Shown here one piece after another: positions 8,203 through 14,909 of a stretch of 18,936 nucleotides of DNA (position 1 is the stretch's first letter; every line of letters starts with the position of its first letter). The stretch comes from Halovenus sp. (lineage in GTDB: Archaea > Halobacteriota > Halobacteria > Halobacteriales > Haloarculaceae): contig JAQCNG010000263.1 of the NCBI GenBank assembly GCA_028275145.1, positions 1 to 18,936 of the forward strand, in the 5' to 3' direction. The notes below the pieces were generated by a model. The model had not been told where the DNA came from. It made no database searches and saw only the letters and a program-made list of their open reading frames with translations. The translations under genes and the position numbers were made by a program.

Positions 8203-8306
8203 TACCCGGGATTCACCCGCCAGTGGTAAGGGGTTTCCGAACCTCACGCCGCGTCTGTGCGGCCGACTCGGGGAGTGGGCACCGGCGAATCGCGCCGCCC
8301 ACCGGG

Positions 8307-8693
8307 TTACCCCGTCTTGTAGACGCCGCGTGCGTCGGCGAGGTGGACGTCGTCGTCGGCCGCGTACACCTCGACGTCGACGGTGCCGACGTCACCCCCG
8401 AGTCGGGTGACGTCAGCCTCCGCGTAGAGGTCACCGGTGCCGGCCTCGAGGTAGTCGATACGCATGTCGACTGTCGGGACCGGTTGGTCGACCAGCGAGA
8501 CCAGCGCCGCGCCGCCGACGGTGTCGGCCAGCGTGAACGTCACACCGCCGTGGGCCATCACCCGGTCCTCGTTCCAGGAGAGTTCCGGGCGCATCTCCAG
8601 GCGGCCCGCGGCGTGGCCGTCGGCCACCTCTGTTATCTCCACGCCGAGCATCTCCGCGAACGGCATGTTCTGGAAGAACGCCTCGGTGTCCAT
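8307..8693 (-). CDS. PaaI family hotdog-fold thioesterase
   Basis: A 128-residue hotdog protein that should hydrolyse acyl-CoA thioesters. The family motif is clear: MAHGGVTFTLADTVGGAAL (residues 46-64), with His48-Gly-Gly and Asp57 at the usual active-site positions. It is followed by VDMRIDYLEAGTGDLYAEAD, the central strand region. The length is normal for the family. The ATG at 8693 is chosen because a TATA-like element lies about 27 nt upstream, which fits a leaderless transcript. The frame continues open far upstream, but that part overlaps the promoter and looks unlike protein. It is monocistronic with no metabolic neighbour, so the substrate cannot be assigned. Confidence 0.92.
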   Translation of the reverse strand: MDTEAFFQNMPFAEMLGVEITEVADGHAAGRLEMRPELSWNEDRVMAHGGVTFTLADTVGGAALVSLVDQPVPTVDMRIDYLEAGTGDLYAEADVTRLGGDVGTVDVEVYAADDDVHLADARGVYKTG

Positions 8694-8715
8694 GCTCTGC
8701 GTTCTCCGGCCCGCC

Positions 8716-8723
8716 GAATAACG
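8716..8723 (-). promoter_or_regulatory. TATA-like element of the thioesterase gene
   Basis: CGTTATTC on the minus strand is centred about 27 nt upstream of the ATG at 8693, the distance expected for a leaderless haloarchaeal transcript. Confidence 0.4.
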
Positions 8724-8833
8724 ATACCGGTACCCACTGTCGCCGGCCTCGGAGTGAACTACCGGCATCGACCGCTCCGCCCCAGGTTCTGTGCCGGTCG
8801 AGTCGGACACTAAACAGCAGGGTGTACCATGCC

Positions 8834-8840
8834 AAAATAT
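8834..8840 (+). promoter_or_regulatory. TATA-like element of the small acidic protein gene
   Basis: AAAATAT stands out in otherwise GC-rich DNA. It predicts a transcript start near 8862-8866 and a leader of about 40 nt to the ATG at 8906. GGGAG at 8895-8899 would serve as the ribosome-binding site. Confidence 0.4.
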
Positions 8841-8905
8841 GACACAATCGGGGGTGCTACAGCCAGGCAGTGGATGTCCGGCGGAGGACAGACAGGGAGT
8901 TGACA

Positions 8906-9199
8906 ATGGGAGACAGTTCAAGCACATCCGATTCGACCGAGGAACAGGCAGACACCCCCCGTCTGTCGACCGAGGGCGGGGACAGAGAGCACGACGACAC
9001 GGAGCGGTCTCACCTGCACGCGCTGTTCGTGGACGTGACCGGCGTCGAGAAGTGCATCGACAGACAGCGGGAGACGGGGATGTCGCGATACGTGGACCCC
9101 GATACCACCTCTGTCTCGTCGGCGGCAACCGCGGTTGCGGACGACGACGGACTCACCGACACAATCGACGAGTTACAGTCGGCCGACGAGATGCGATAG
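8906..9199 (+). CDS. Small acidic haloarchaeal protein of unknown function
   Basis: A 97-residue protein that I do not recognise. Residues 1-34 are disordered and rich in Ser, Thr, Asp and Glu. A denser core follows (about 36-66: SHLHALFVDVTGVEKC, then IDRQRETGMSRYVDP), then an acidic tail with Ala/Asp and a terminal amphipathic stretch (DTIDELQSADEMR). It has one Cys (50), no signal sequence and no membrane span. I chose the ATG at 8906 because GGGAG lies six bases upstream. An in-frame GTG at 8870 would add 12 residues. Strongly acidic composition and third-position GC typical of the neighbours support real coding. It is convergent with artA, separated by 60 bases holding two hairpins. Confidence 0.7.
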   Translation: MGDSSSTSDSTEEQADTPRLSTEGGDREHDDTERSHLHALFVDVTGVEKCIDRQRETGMSRYVDPDTTSVSSAATAVADDDGLTDTIDELQSADEMR

Positions 9200-9207
9200 G
9201 CAGGGTG

Positions 9208-9251
9208 CGGGCCGGCACGGCCCGAAACAGACAACCAGGTGCGAGAGCACC
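9208..9251. terminator. Two adjacent hairpins between convergent genes
   Basis: A perfect 7-bp stem CGGGCCG/CGGCCCG with loop GCA spans 9208-9224. A 5-bp stem GGTGC/GCACC closed by a GAGA tetraloop (GNRA type) spans 9238-9251. Both lie in the 60-base gap between the small acidic protein gene and artA, so they could stop or stabilise transcripts from both directions. No T-run follows, so the terminator role is an inference from position. Confidence 0.45.
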
Positions 9252-9259
9252 GAGAGCGG

Positions 9260-10243
9260 TCAGTCCGCCGGCCCGGCAGCGGGCCGGTCGATGTCCACGT
9301 CGAGCGCGCTGGCGAGGTCGTACTCGTTGCCGGTCAGGAGGTAGAGCACGTCCTCGACGGGTTCGATCACCTCCGGAACCTCGCGCAACACGAGCCAGAG
9401 AACGAGAATCATCGCCACCACGGACACGCTCTGTGCGAGGATGCGGTCGGCCCAGATGTACGACACCTGGAGCTCGTTCTCGAGACCGAACAGCATCATC
9501 GTCGCGTCGGGGAGCACCTGCAGGTACTGGCGGCCGAAACTCACCCCGATGAACACGTTCCGGACGATGTTGAGCACGTAGATGATGGGGACGGCAACCG
9601 CCAGTGCGCGGAGTTTGCGCTGCCAGGGGGCCCGAACCGCCGCGACGAGCCCGATTATCACCGCCATGCTCCCGATACCGGTACAGGCAAGAACGATGGT
9701 GTAGGTGATCCCCTCGGGGGCCTCCTGGAGAAAGACGAACGTGTTCTCCAGAGGGGGTTTCTCGATGGTGAGTTCACGGTCGACACCGGCCTCCGAGAGC
9801 CGGGTCACCACCGCCGGGTCGTAACCGACCAGCCCCATCGCCCACGCGGTGTGGTCGGTCACAATCAGGATGAGCCGGTCCCGGAGCGGTTCGAGTGTCA
9901 CGAACGGGGCGTACACCACCCCCATCAGGGCCACCGCGCGCGAGAGTGTGAAAAGCGAGTCCCGCCCCTCGTAGAGCGTCTTCGCGACGAGCACCGAGAG
10001 CGGGGCCGCTACCACCGCCCCGACACCGCGGATGACGCTCTGGTCGATGGCGAACCAGGGGTAGATGAGCACCAGCCAGAACAGCGCAAACACCAGCCAG
10101 CCGCCGACCTGCACCGCTCTGGCGTACTCCCGGTCGCGGTACTCGAGAGCGGCCCCGGCCAGAAAGAGACCGAGCACGAGCCAGCCAAGCGGGTCCGCGT
10201 ACCCGCCCAGACTGGCGAGCGCGTCGACGAGGCCTCCAAACAT
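9260..10243 (-). CDS. artA: Archaeosortase A
   Basis: This polytopic membrane transpeptidase-like enzyme recognises the C-terminal PGF-CTERM signal of exported proteins such as the S-layer glycoprotein and is needed for their processing and lipid attachment. The 327-residue product has about eight hydrophobic segments. Catalytic Cys187 lies in ACTGIGSMAVI, Arg228 in LNIVRNVFIG and Arg267 in WADRILAQ. The spacing of 41 and 39 residues is the same as I recall for Cys173, Arg214 and Arg253 of the Haloferax volcanii enzyme, which makes the call firm. A short acidic C-terminal tail of about 40 residues follows the last span. The ATG at 10243 has a TATA box about 30 nt upstream, implying a leaderless message. 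No PGF-CTERM substrate gene is in this window. Confidence 0.96.
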   Translation of the reverse strand: MFGGLVDALASLGGYADPLGWLVLGLFLAGAALEYRDREYARAVQVGGWLVFALFWLVLIYPWFAIDQSVIRGVGAVVAAPLSVLVAKTLYEGRDSLFTLSRAVALMGVVYAPFVTLEPLRDRLILIVTDHTAWAMGLVGYDPAVVTRLSEAGVDRELTIEKPPLENTFVFLQEAPEGITYTIVLACTGIGSMAVIIGLVAAVRAPWQRKLRALAVAVPIIYVLNIVRNVFIGVSFGRQYLQVLPDATMMLFGLENELQVSYIWADRILAQSVSVVAMILVLWLVLREVPEVIEPVEDVLYLLTGNEYDLASALDVDIDRPAAGPAD

Positions 10244-10268
10244 ACTGCTCGGCGGTAAGCGGACGTAG

Positions 10269-10277
10269 AGTATATGT
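10269..10277 (-). promoter_or_regulatory. TATA box of artA
   Basis: ACATATACT on the minus strand is centred about 30 nt upstream of the artA ATG, predicting transcription start within a few bases of the start codon. Confidence 0.5.
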
Positions 10278-10389
10278 CTTGTTGTTTTCGGGGGTCACAC
10301 GGCCCGCATCGGACGTGAACAGAGAACGCAGCGCGGACTGGAACCTGCGCGAGCGTGGCCCGTATCGCTGGCGAGGTGGGGTAGACTGG

Positions 10390-10623
10390 CTACAGCGTCT
10401 GTACGCGAACGTCCTCGACACGGTGGATGTCCTTGCCGATGCCCTCGCCCTCGCAGTCGGCATCCGGACAGCGGTAGTGCCAGCCGTCCTCGGTCGCCTC
10501 GGCCTCGGCAAAGCGGGTTCCACAGGCATCACAGAACAGCTGTCCGTCTGTGCAGTTATCCTGGTGGAGTTCGAGCTCGAGTTCCGTGCTGAAGGTCCGC
10601 TTGCAATCCCGGCAGGTATGCAT
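10390..10623 (-). CDS. Small two-motif zinc finger protein
   Basis: A 77-residue protein with two metal-binding sites. The first is C2H2-like of C-C-H-C type (Cys4, Cys7, His20, Cys24). The second is a four-Cys knuckle (Cys31, Cys34, Cys52, Cys57) containing GWHYRCP. The C-terminal end (GKDIHRVEDVRV) is acidic. It resembles the small zinc finger proteins common in haloarchaea (of the kind labelled HVO_2901 or HVO_2753, recalled and not checked). These are suggested to act in regulation or protein-nucleic acid contacts, but no specific target can be given. A strong TATA element just upstream and the ATG at 10623 fit a leaderless monocistronic transcript between artA and rpoF. Confidence 0.9.
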   Translation of the reverse strand: MHTCRDCKRTFSTELELELHQDNCTDGQLFCDACGTRFAEAEATEDGWHYRCPDADCEGEGIGKDIHRVEDVRVQTL

Positions 10624-10645
10624 ACCTGTATATTCTCAATACGCT

Positions 10646-10654
10646 CTTAAAATA
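10646..10654 (-). promoter_or_regulatory. TATA box of the zinc finger gene
   Basis: TATTTTAAG on the minus strand lies about 27 nt upstream of the ATG at 10623 and is one of the clearest TATA elements in the window. It fits a leaderless transcript. Confidence 0.55.
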
Positions 10655-10738
10655 CCATCGGAAGTTTCAGGTACGGCGGTTTCACTCGTGGCAAAAATCC
10701 AGTGTCGGCGACAGTACCAGACAGTCCGGGGCCGTCGA

Positions 10739-10749
10739 AAGAAAAAAAC
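10739..10749 (-). terminator. U-rich terminator after rpoF
   Basis: On the minus strand the sequence reads TTTTTTTCTTT, 42 bases after the rpoF stop codon. A run of seven T in such GC-rich DNA matches the U-tract type of archaeal intrinsic terminator. Confidence 0.6.
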
Positions 10750-10790
10750 GCACGAGGAGACGGCCGTCCAGAGCCACAGAGGGGGCCGAA

Positions 10791-11147
10791 CTAGTCGTAC
10801 TTTCTCACGACGTTGAGAATCTCGTCGAGTTCCTCGCCGGAGAGAGAGTATCGCTCCTGTGCGTACACCGCCCGGAGTTCGGAGCGGTCCAGCGGGCGGA
10901 GGTCGGCGATCTTGTGTGCGGTCTTCTCGTCGACCTTCTCGATATCGAGCAGTTCGTCGACCAGTTCGCGGGACTCCTCCGGCGAGAGAACTGCAAACCG
11001 GTTGACGTGTTCGATGGCCCGCGCGAGTTCGTACCGCATCTCCCGTTCCTCGTCGGCCGCACGTTCGACCTCGAGTTCCTCGAGTATCTCCTTTGTCTCG
11101 GCGACCGTCAGATGTTCCTCGTTTACTTTCTCCTTGAAGATTGTCAT
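10791..11147 (-). CDS. rpoF: DNA-directed RNA polymerase subunit Rpo4 (subunit F)
   Basis: Rpo4 pairs with Rpo7 to form the stalk of archaeal RNA polymerase, which helps open complex formation and RNA binding. The 118-residue product shows the family's pattern: MTIFKEKVNEEHLTVAETKE at the start, a central helical part with RYELARAIEHVNRFAVL, and a C-terminal HRDC-like helical domain (LRPLDRSELRAVYAQ, then LDEILNVV). The ATG at 11147 matches the conserved N terminus of haloarchaeal Rpo4. The frame continues open upstream into non-coding sequence, which I do not count. As I recall, in many haloarchaea the gene sits after the gene for ribosomal protein L21e and before a DUF655 gene and rsmA. None of these is beside it here. 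Confidence 0.94.
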   Translation of the reverse strand: MTIFKEKVNEEHLTVAETKEILEELEVERAADEEREMRYELARAIEHVNRFAVLSPEESRELVDELLDIEKVDEKTAHKIADLRPLDRSELRAVYAQERYSLSGEELDEILNVVRKYD

Positions 11148-11200
11148 AGTTGTGCCGCCGGCAGGCGGGGCCGGTGATGTGTTGAGTTGGATAACCGGGC

Positions 11201-11208
11201 TGAAAATA
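11201..11208 (-). promoter_or_regulatory. Candidate TATA box of rpoF
   Basis: GGTATTTTCA is preceded by a TTCGAA element that could serve as BRE. It lies about 57 nt upstream of the rpoF ATG, predicting a leader of about 30 nt. A weaker GTTATC near 11192 would place the start closer. I cannot decide between them. Confidence 0.35.
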
Positions 11209-11266
11209 CCTTCGAAACGGTCAGCCAGGCGACCGGCCGGGGCCGTCCACCCCCGGACGCCGGGTC

Positions 11267-12079
11267 TCACCCGCTCGCGCCCGACTGGACGGTCTTTTCG
11301 ATCTCGCCCCGGAGCGTGAGTGGCTCGAACGCGTGGTCCGGGCGCAGACTCACGAACCCGAGGTACTGCTCGGCGGCGAGCAACACGTCTCCGGGGTTGT
11401 GTTCGGCCGCAGCGGCGACGGCGGCGGTCGCACCGACCAGCGGTTCCAGCACCGCGAGCGCGCACGCGACATCGTACGCACGGGCCTGGTCGCTCGCCCC
11501 GTCGCTGACGTTGGTCGCGTCGATAAAGTACAGGTCGCCGTCCGCGACGAGAACGTTCTCGCTGCGCAGGTCACCGTGTGCGAGGCCGACGTCGTGCATC
11601 CGTGCGAGCGCGGCAAACAGTTCGGGCATGAGCTCCTCTGCGGTCGCCCGGTCGAGTTCGCCGAGCGTCTCGAACGCCGGGAGATACTCCAGCACGAGAA
11701 CACCGTACTCGTCGTACTCGAACGCCTCGAGCGGTTCGGGGGCGTTCACCCCGAGTGCACACATCTCCACGGTCGCCCGCCGCTCGTGTTCGGCCATCTC
11801 CAGCGGGCTGTCGAACCGCTCGAAGAAGGCGTCGTTTCCGCTCGAGAACGCCCCGATATTCCGACCGGTCGTCAGCAACCCATGCAGGATTGTGTGCTGT
11901 CTCGTGATGACCTTCAGAAAGAACTCCTCGTTTACAACCGCGGGCGTGGAGAGCCAGTTGTTCGCCTCCAGGGGTCGCACGGACTCGAACTCGGTGTGCT
12001 GGCGGGCAACGGCCTCGCGGGCGACCGCCTCCAGGTCTGCGTCGGGTACGTGCCCCCGGAGGAGTCGCCGAATTCCCAT
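11267..12079 (-). CDS. RIO/Bud32-like atypical protein kinase
   Basis: A 270-residue protein with a protein-kinase-like fold of the RIO/Bud32 type. Lys56 (FFLKVIT) is the likely ATP-anchoring lysine and Glu residues near 94-99 fit helix C. The hinge-like stretch is VLVLEYLPAFETL. The catalytic loop is HGDLRSENVLV (168-178, Asp170 and Asn175), and the metal-binding loop reads FIDATN (Asp187) in place of DFG. The region before Lys56 has no clear glycine-rich loop (residues 38-50, LEANNWLSTPAVV), which is unusual. The rest of the C lobe is mostly helical and Ala-rich. ATG 12079 is chosen for a TATA box about 27 nt upstream and a leaderless start. Substrate unknown. It may be a RIO-family regulator or a small-molecule kinase. 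Confidence 0.85.
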   Translation of the reverse strand: MGIRRLLRGHVPDADLEAVAREAVARQHTEFESVRPLEANNWLSTPAVVNEEFFLKVITRQHTILHGLLTTGRNIGAFSSGNDAFFERFDSPLEMAEHERRATVEMCALGVNAPEPLEAFEYDEYGVLVLEYLPAFETLGELDRATAEELMPELFAALARMHDVGLAHGDLRSENVLVADGDLYFIDATNVSDGASDQARAYDVACALAVLEPLVGATAAVAAAAEHNPGDVLLAAEQYLGFVSLRPDHAFEPLTLRGEIEKTVQSGASG

Positions 12080-12101
12080 ACTGTTGTCTACGGGTACAGC
12101 C

Positions 12102-12110
12102 ACTAAATAC
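12102..12110 (-). promoter_or_regulatory. TATA box of the kinase gene
   Basis: GTATTTAGT on the minus strand is centred about 27 nt upstream of ATG 12079, predicting a leaderless transcript. It supports the chosen start over the longer open frame. Confidence 0.5.
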
Positions 12111-12206
12111 TCCCGGACGGGCCGGCACCCCCGGGCGACGGCCGAACGGGACCCGCCGAGACGGGCGGTCGAACCCCCACGTTGCCGGCCGAAAGCAGGT
12201 GGCGAC

Positions 12207-12216
12207 ACCGATAAGC
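12207..12216 (+). promoter_or_regulatory. TATA-like element of the pantoate kinase gene
   Basis: CCGATAAGCC is centred about 27 nt before ATG 12239, fitting a leaderless transcript. The kinase and pantoate kinase promoters face away from each other within a 159-base gap. Confidence 0.4.
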
Positions 12217-12238
12217 CGCTGGCACACCCATCACCGGT

Positions 12239-13081
12239 ATGCCAGACGTGGCGCAGGCGTTCGTGCCGGGACACGTGACGGGGTTTTTCACGACACACGG
12301 CGACGACGACCCGACCCGCGCCGGGTCACAGGGTGGGGGAATCGCGCTCTCGACGGGCGTGACGGTGACCGTCCGGCCGGCCGAGGATGTCGAGGTCGTG
12401 CTCGACGGAACAGCAATCGAGATGGAGGCCGTCGAGCGCGTGCTAAGCACACTGCAGACCCCGGTGGTGGTGCGGGCCGTGACCGACCTCCCGCTCGCGT
12501 CTGGTTTTGGCGTCTCGGGCGCGATGGCGCTCGGGACGGCACTGGCCTGTAACGCAGCCTTTGATCGTCAACTCTCGCGAAACGAACTGGTCACTGTCGC
12601 ACACGGCGCGGAGGTCCAGGCCGGCACGGGGCTCGGCGACGTGGTCGCACAGGCCCGCGGCGGCGTCACGATGCGACTCGAACCCGGCGGCCCACACCAC
12701 AACCTGCTCGACGCCGTCCCCGCCCACGGGCGCGTCGAGTACGTCACACTCGGGAATCTCTCGACGGCAGAGGTCCTCGACGAGGACACCGACGTGCTCG
12801 ACGAGGCCGGAGAGCAGGCGCTCTCGACGGTCGTCGAGGAACCGACGATGGAGGCGTTCATGCGGGCCTCGCGGCGCTTCTCCCGGGAGTCCGGACTGCT
12901 GACCGGCGATGTCCGCGAGGTCATCACCGACGTCAACGAGGCCGGCGGACAGGCCGCGATGGCGATGCTCGGCGAGACTGTCTTCGCGCTCGACACCGGC
13001 CTCTCCGATGCCGGCTACGACCCCGAGGCGGCCCGGGTCCACCACGCCGGCGCGACGCTCCGGGCCCCGCCCGACGTGTAG
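12239..13081 (+). CDS. Pantoate kinase
   Basis: This GHMP-superfamily kinase phosphorylates pantoate to 4-phosphopantoate, the archaeal route to coenzyme A. The product then joins beta-alanine through phosphopantothenate synthetase. The 280-residue product starts AQAFVPGHVTGFF, typical of the family. The GHMP ATP-binding motif PLASGFGVSGAMALGTALA lies at about 85-103 and a second glycine-rich stretch is AGTGLGDVVAQARGGV (about 127-142). The length is normal. Third-position GC and acidity match the neighbours. No other CoA gene is in the window, so its partner must lie elsewhere. It ends 12 bases before the end of the convergent HTH_10 regulator gene. Confidence 0.94.
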   Translation: MPDVAQAFVPGHVTGFFTTHGDDDPTRAGSQGGGIALSTGVTVTVRPAEDVEVVLDGTAIEMEAVERVLSTLQTPVVVRAVTDLPLASGFGVSGAMALGTALACNAAFDRQLSRNELVTVAHGAEVQAGTGLGDVVAQARGGVTMRLEPGGPHHNLLDAVPAHGRVEYVTLGNLSTAEVLDEDTDVLDEAGEQALSTVVEEPTMEAFMRASRRFSRESGLLTGDVREVITDVNEAGGQAAMAMLGETVFALDTGLSDAGYDPEAARVHHAGATLRAPPDV

Positions 13082-13093
13082 GTACACCGCCGC

Positions 13094-13834
13094 TCACAGC
13101 GGTTCCGGTGCGCCCTCCGTCGAGCGGCGGCGGCCGGTGTGTTGCTCGGCGAGGTGTGCCTCGGCGCGCCGGAGACGGTAGGCAAGCGTCGACCGGGGAA
13201 CGTCGAGCGTCTCGGCCAGTTCGCCGAGGTCGACCGCCCGCGGGGTCTCGTAGTAGCCGTGTTCGACGGCCGCCCGGAGCGCGTCCTCCTGTTCGGGTGG
13301 CAACTCGCCGGTGCCGGAATCGGTGGTCGGCGATGTGACCTCAGTCAACCGGCCGATATCGACCGTGGCGCAGTTCTCGACGGCGGCGTCCAGCGCGTCG
13401 AAAAACCCCCGCACGTCGCCGCCGGGGTGGATGATGCGCCAGGTGTACTCCCGTTGCTGGTGGCGGGTCTCGAACAGCGCACCCTCGCCGAGCGACTCCA
13501 GTGCGATGTGGGGCACCGAGGCACAGGCCGGCGTGCGCTCCCAGTAGGAGTAAAGCACCAGGCGGTCCCCGTCGTGTTCGAGCACCTGCGTCCGCTGGGT
13601 GGCCCCGCAGTGGTCGGTCGCCAGGCAGTCGGCGTAGTAGTCGGCGGTCAGAAACGCCGTCTCGATGGCGTCGAGCGCCTCGGGCGACCCGGTGGCGTGG
13701 TCGACCCGCCAGAGCCGCTCCGGCGTGGCGTGCAGCGACAGCGACCGGATGCCGGCGTCGGGGTACTCCGCGAGCGTCTCCGCCACCGCGTTGCATCCGG
13801 GTTCGTAGGTCAGTGTGAACACCAGTTCCCGCAT
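13094..13834 (-). CDS. Bat-type HTH_10 transcriptional regulator
   Basis: A 246-residue regulator of the bacterio-opsin-activator family, which is abundant in haloarchaea. The N-terminal part (about 1-165) is a sensor-like alpha/beta domain (MRELVFTLTYEPGCNAVAE at the start). It contains several Cys (14, 89, 96, 119 region) that might bind a ligand or sense redox state, but that is only a suggestion. The C-terminal HTH_10 domain reads ELPPEQEDALRAAVEHGYYE, then LGELAETLDVPRSTLAYRLR and RAEAHLAEQH. Its recognition helix lies in RSTLAYRLRRAE. The ATG at 13834 has a clear TATA box upstream. It is divergent from a SnoaL-like gene, a likely target. The signal is unknown. Confidence 0.92.
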   Translation of the reverse strand: MRELVFTLTYEPGCNAVAETLAEYPDAGIRSLSLHATPERLWRVDHATGSPEALDAIETAFLTADYYADCLATDHCGATQRTQVLEHDGDRLVLYSYWERTPACASVPHIALESLGEGALFETRHQQREYTWRIIHPGGDVRGFFDALDAAVENCATVDIGRLTEVTSPTTDSGTGELPPEQEDALRAAVEHGYYETPRAVDLGELAETLDVPRSTLAYRLRRAEAHLAEQHTGRRRSTEGAPEPL

Positions 13835-13857
13835 CGCGTGTGACTACGCCGTCGACC

Positions 13858-13866
13858 CGTTTATAT
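13858..13866 (-). promoter_or_regulatory. TATA box between divergent HTH_10 regulator and SnoaL-like genes
   Basis: The minus strand reads CGATATAAACG, centred 28 nt upstream of the regulator ATG, a strong leaderless promoter. On the plus strand the same bases read GTTTATATCG and would give a start near 13888, with a leader of about 29 nt for the SnoaL-like gene. No other TATA-like element is evident for that gene. Confidence 0.55.
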
Positions 13867-13916
13867 CGTCGGGCGCGAGCGGAGAAGCAATCATCCCGCC
13901 CGCGCAACGGTGGCGT

Positions 13917-14345
13917 ATGACGGCATCGGAGAACGCGGAACGGATGCGTCGACTGTTCGACCGGGCCTGGACGGACGGCGACCTCGCGGTGGTCGACGAC
14001 ACCGTCGCCGAGGCGTTCGTGTTCAGCAGACAGGGCGTCTCCGGGGAGGGTGGCCCCGAGCAGTACAGGGAGCTTATCACCGCCACCCGGGAGGTGTTCC
14101 CCGATATGGCCTACACAATCGAGGACGTCGTCGTCGGGGAGAGCGGACAGAAGGTCGTGCTCAGGTGGACGATGACCGGCACCCACGAGGGAGAGTACAG
14201 GGGAATCGAGCCCACCCACGAGTCCGTCGAGATGGAGGGTGTCGAGATCAACCGCTTCGAGGACGGGGCGCTCGTGGAGACCTGGACCTACCCCAACTGG
14301 GTGGGCTTCCTCGAGGAGCGTGGCGTGTTGCCTCTCGACGACTGA
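13917..14345 (+). CDS. SnoaL-like ester cyclase/polyketide-cyclase fold protein
   Basis: A 142-residue protein of the SnoaL-like (NTF2-like) family. The fold is suggested by an N-terminal helix (NAERMRRLFDRAWTDGDLAV), the conserved DDTVAEAFVF stretch, the GPEQYRELITATREVFPDMA motif, and alternating strands (KVVLRWTMTGTHEGEYRG, VEMEGVEINRFEDG), ending in WTYPNWVGFLEERGVL. Members include ester cyclases and many proteins of unknown role, so no reaction is claimed. The ATG at 13917 matches the usual family start. The in-frame upstream extension to 13815 overlaps the regulator gene and promoter. It is divergent from the HTH_10 regulator, which may control it. Confidence 0.9.
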   Translation: MTASENAERMRRLFDRAWTDGDLAVVDDTVAEAFVFSRQGVSGEGGPEQYRELITATREVFPDMAYTIEDVVVGESGQKVVLRWTMTGTHEGEYRGIEPTHESVEMEGVEINRFEDGALVETWTYPNWVGFLEERGVLPLDD

Positions 14346-14368
14346 TACGGTCCGGACCCGACAGACAA

Positions 14369-14377
14369 ACACTAACT
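14369..14377 (+). promoter_or_regulatory. Weak TATA-like element of the hexapeptide acyltransferase gene
   Basis: ACACTAACT is centred about 27 nt before ATG 14400, consistent with a leaderless transcript. It diverges from the consensus. Confidence 0.3.
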
Positions 14378-14399
14378 GCGTGTCAGACGTATCTCACCC

Positions 14400-14885
14400 A
14401 TGACAGACAGTATCGACGAGTCCGCACGCGTTGTCGACTCGACTGTCGGCGAGGCAGAGATCCGCGAGTACGTCACCGTCCACGACGCCGAGGTCGGTGA
14501 CGACACCTGCATCCACGAGCGGTGCTCGGTGAAGAAGAGCCGGGTCGGCGACGCGGTCGATATCAACACGGGGAGCTACGTCGAGAACGCCGAGATCGAC
14601 ACGAACGTCCAGGTCGGCCCGAACTGCAGTGTCGTCGGCGTGACACACGAACTCGACGAGCGGGGCATGACCTTTCGAAACGACGTGTTCGAGCGGGTCG
14701 TCCTCCACGAGGGGGTGTTTCTCGGCGCGAGCGTCGTCGTCGGTCCTGGTGTCGAGGTCGGTGCAGGAACCGTCGTCGCCGCGGGTGCGACAGTCCCAAG
14801 TGACGTCGGGGCCGGGAAGATTGTGCTCGGGGTCCCGCCGGCACAGCGGGTCGTCGACCTGCAGGACTGGCTGGCAGCGGGGTGA
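14400..14885 (+). CDS. Hexapeptide-repeat (left-handed beta-helix) acyltransferase
   Basis: A 161-residue protein of the LbetaH acyltransferase superfamily (DapH, DapD, LpxA and sugar acetyltransferases), which form trimers that transfer acyl groups from CoA donors. The repeats run throughout: VGDDTCIHERCSV, VGDAVDINTGSYV, IDTNVQVGPNCSV, then, after a loop GVTHELDERGMTFRNDVFER, VFLGASVVVGPGVEVGAGTV and VAAGATVPSDVGAGKIVLG with the final GVPPAQ. His83 in the loop is a candidate catalytic His. The substrate is not known: the protein is shorter than DapD and lacks a defined N-terminal domain. It sits 52 bases before the RNase R gene with no obvious pathway partner. Confidence 0.88.
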   Translation: MTDSIDESARVVDSTVGEAEIREYVTVHDAEVGDDTCIHERCSVKKSRVGDAVDINTGSYVENAEIDTNVQVGPNCSVVGVTHELDERGMTFRNDVFERVVLHEGVFLGASVVVGPGVEVGAGTVVAAGATVPSDVGAGKIVLGVPPAQRVVDLQDWLAAG

Positions 14886-14909
14886 ACAGTCTCGCCAGGG
14901 CGACACGAC

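Noticed and set aside
7198..8229. 343-codon plus-strand frame
   Set aside because: Antisense to the MBL lipoprotein gene. No domain is recognisable.
8203..8247. Earlier start for the MBL protein (15 extra residues)
   Set aside because: It would place extra residues ahead of the lipoprotein signal, which begins naturally at the ATG at 8202.
9239..10258. 339-codon plus-strand frame opposite artA
   Set aside because: His/Arg-rich shadow of artA with no domain. The archaeosortase catalytic residues are on the minus strand.
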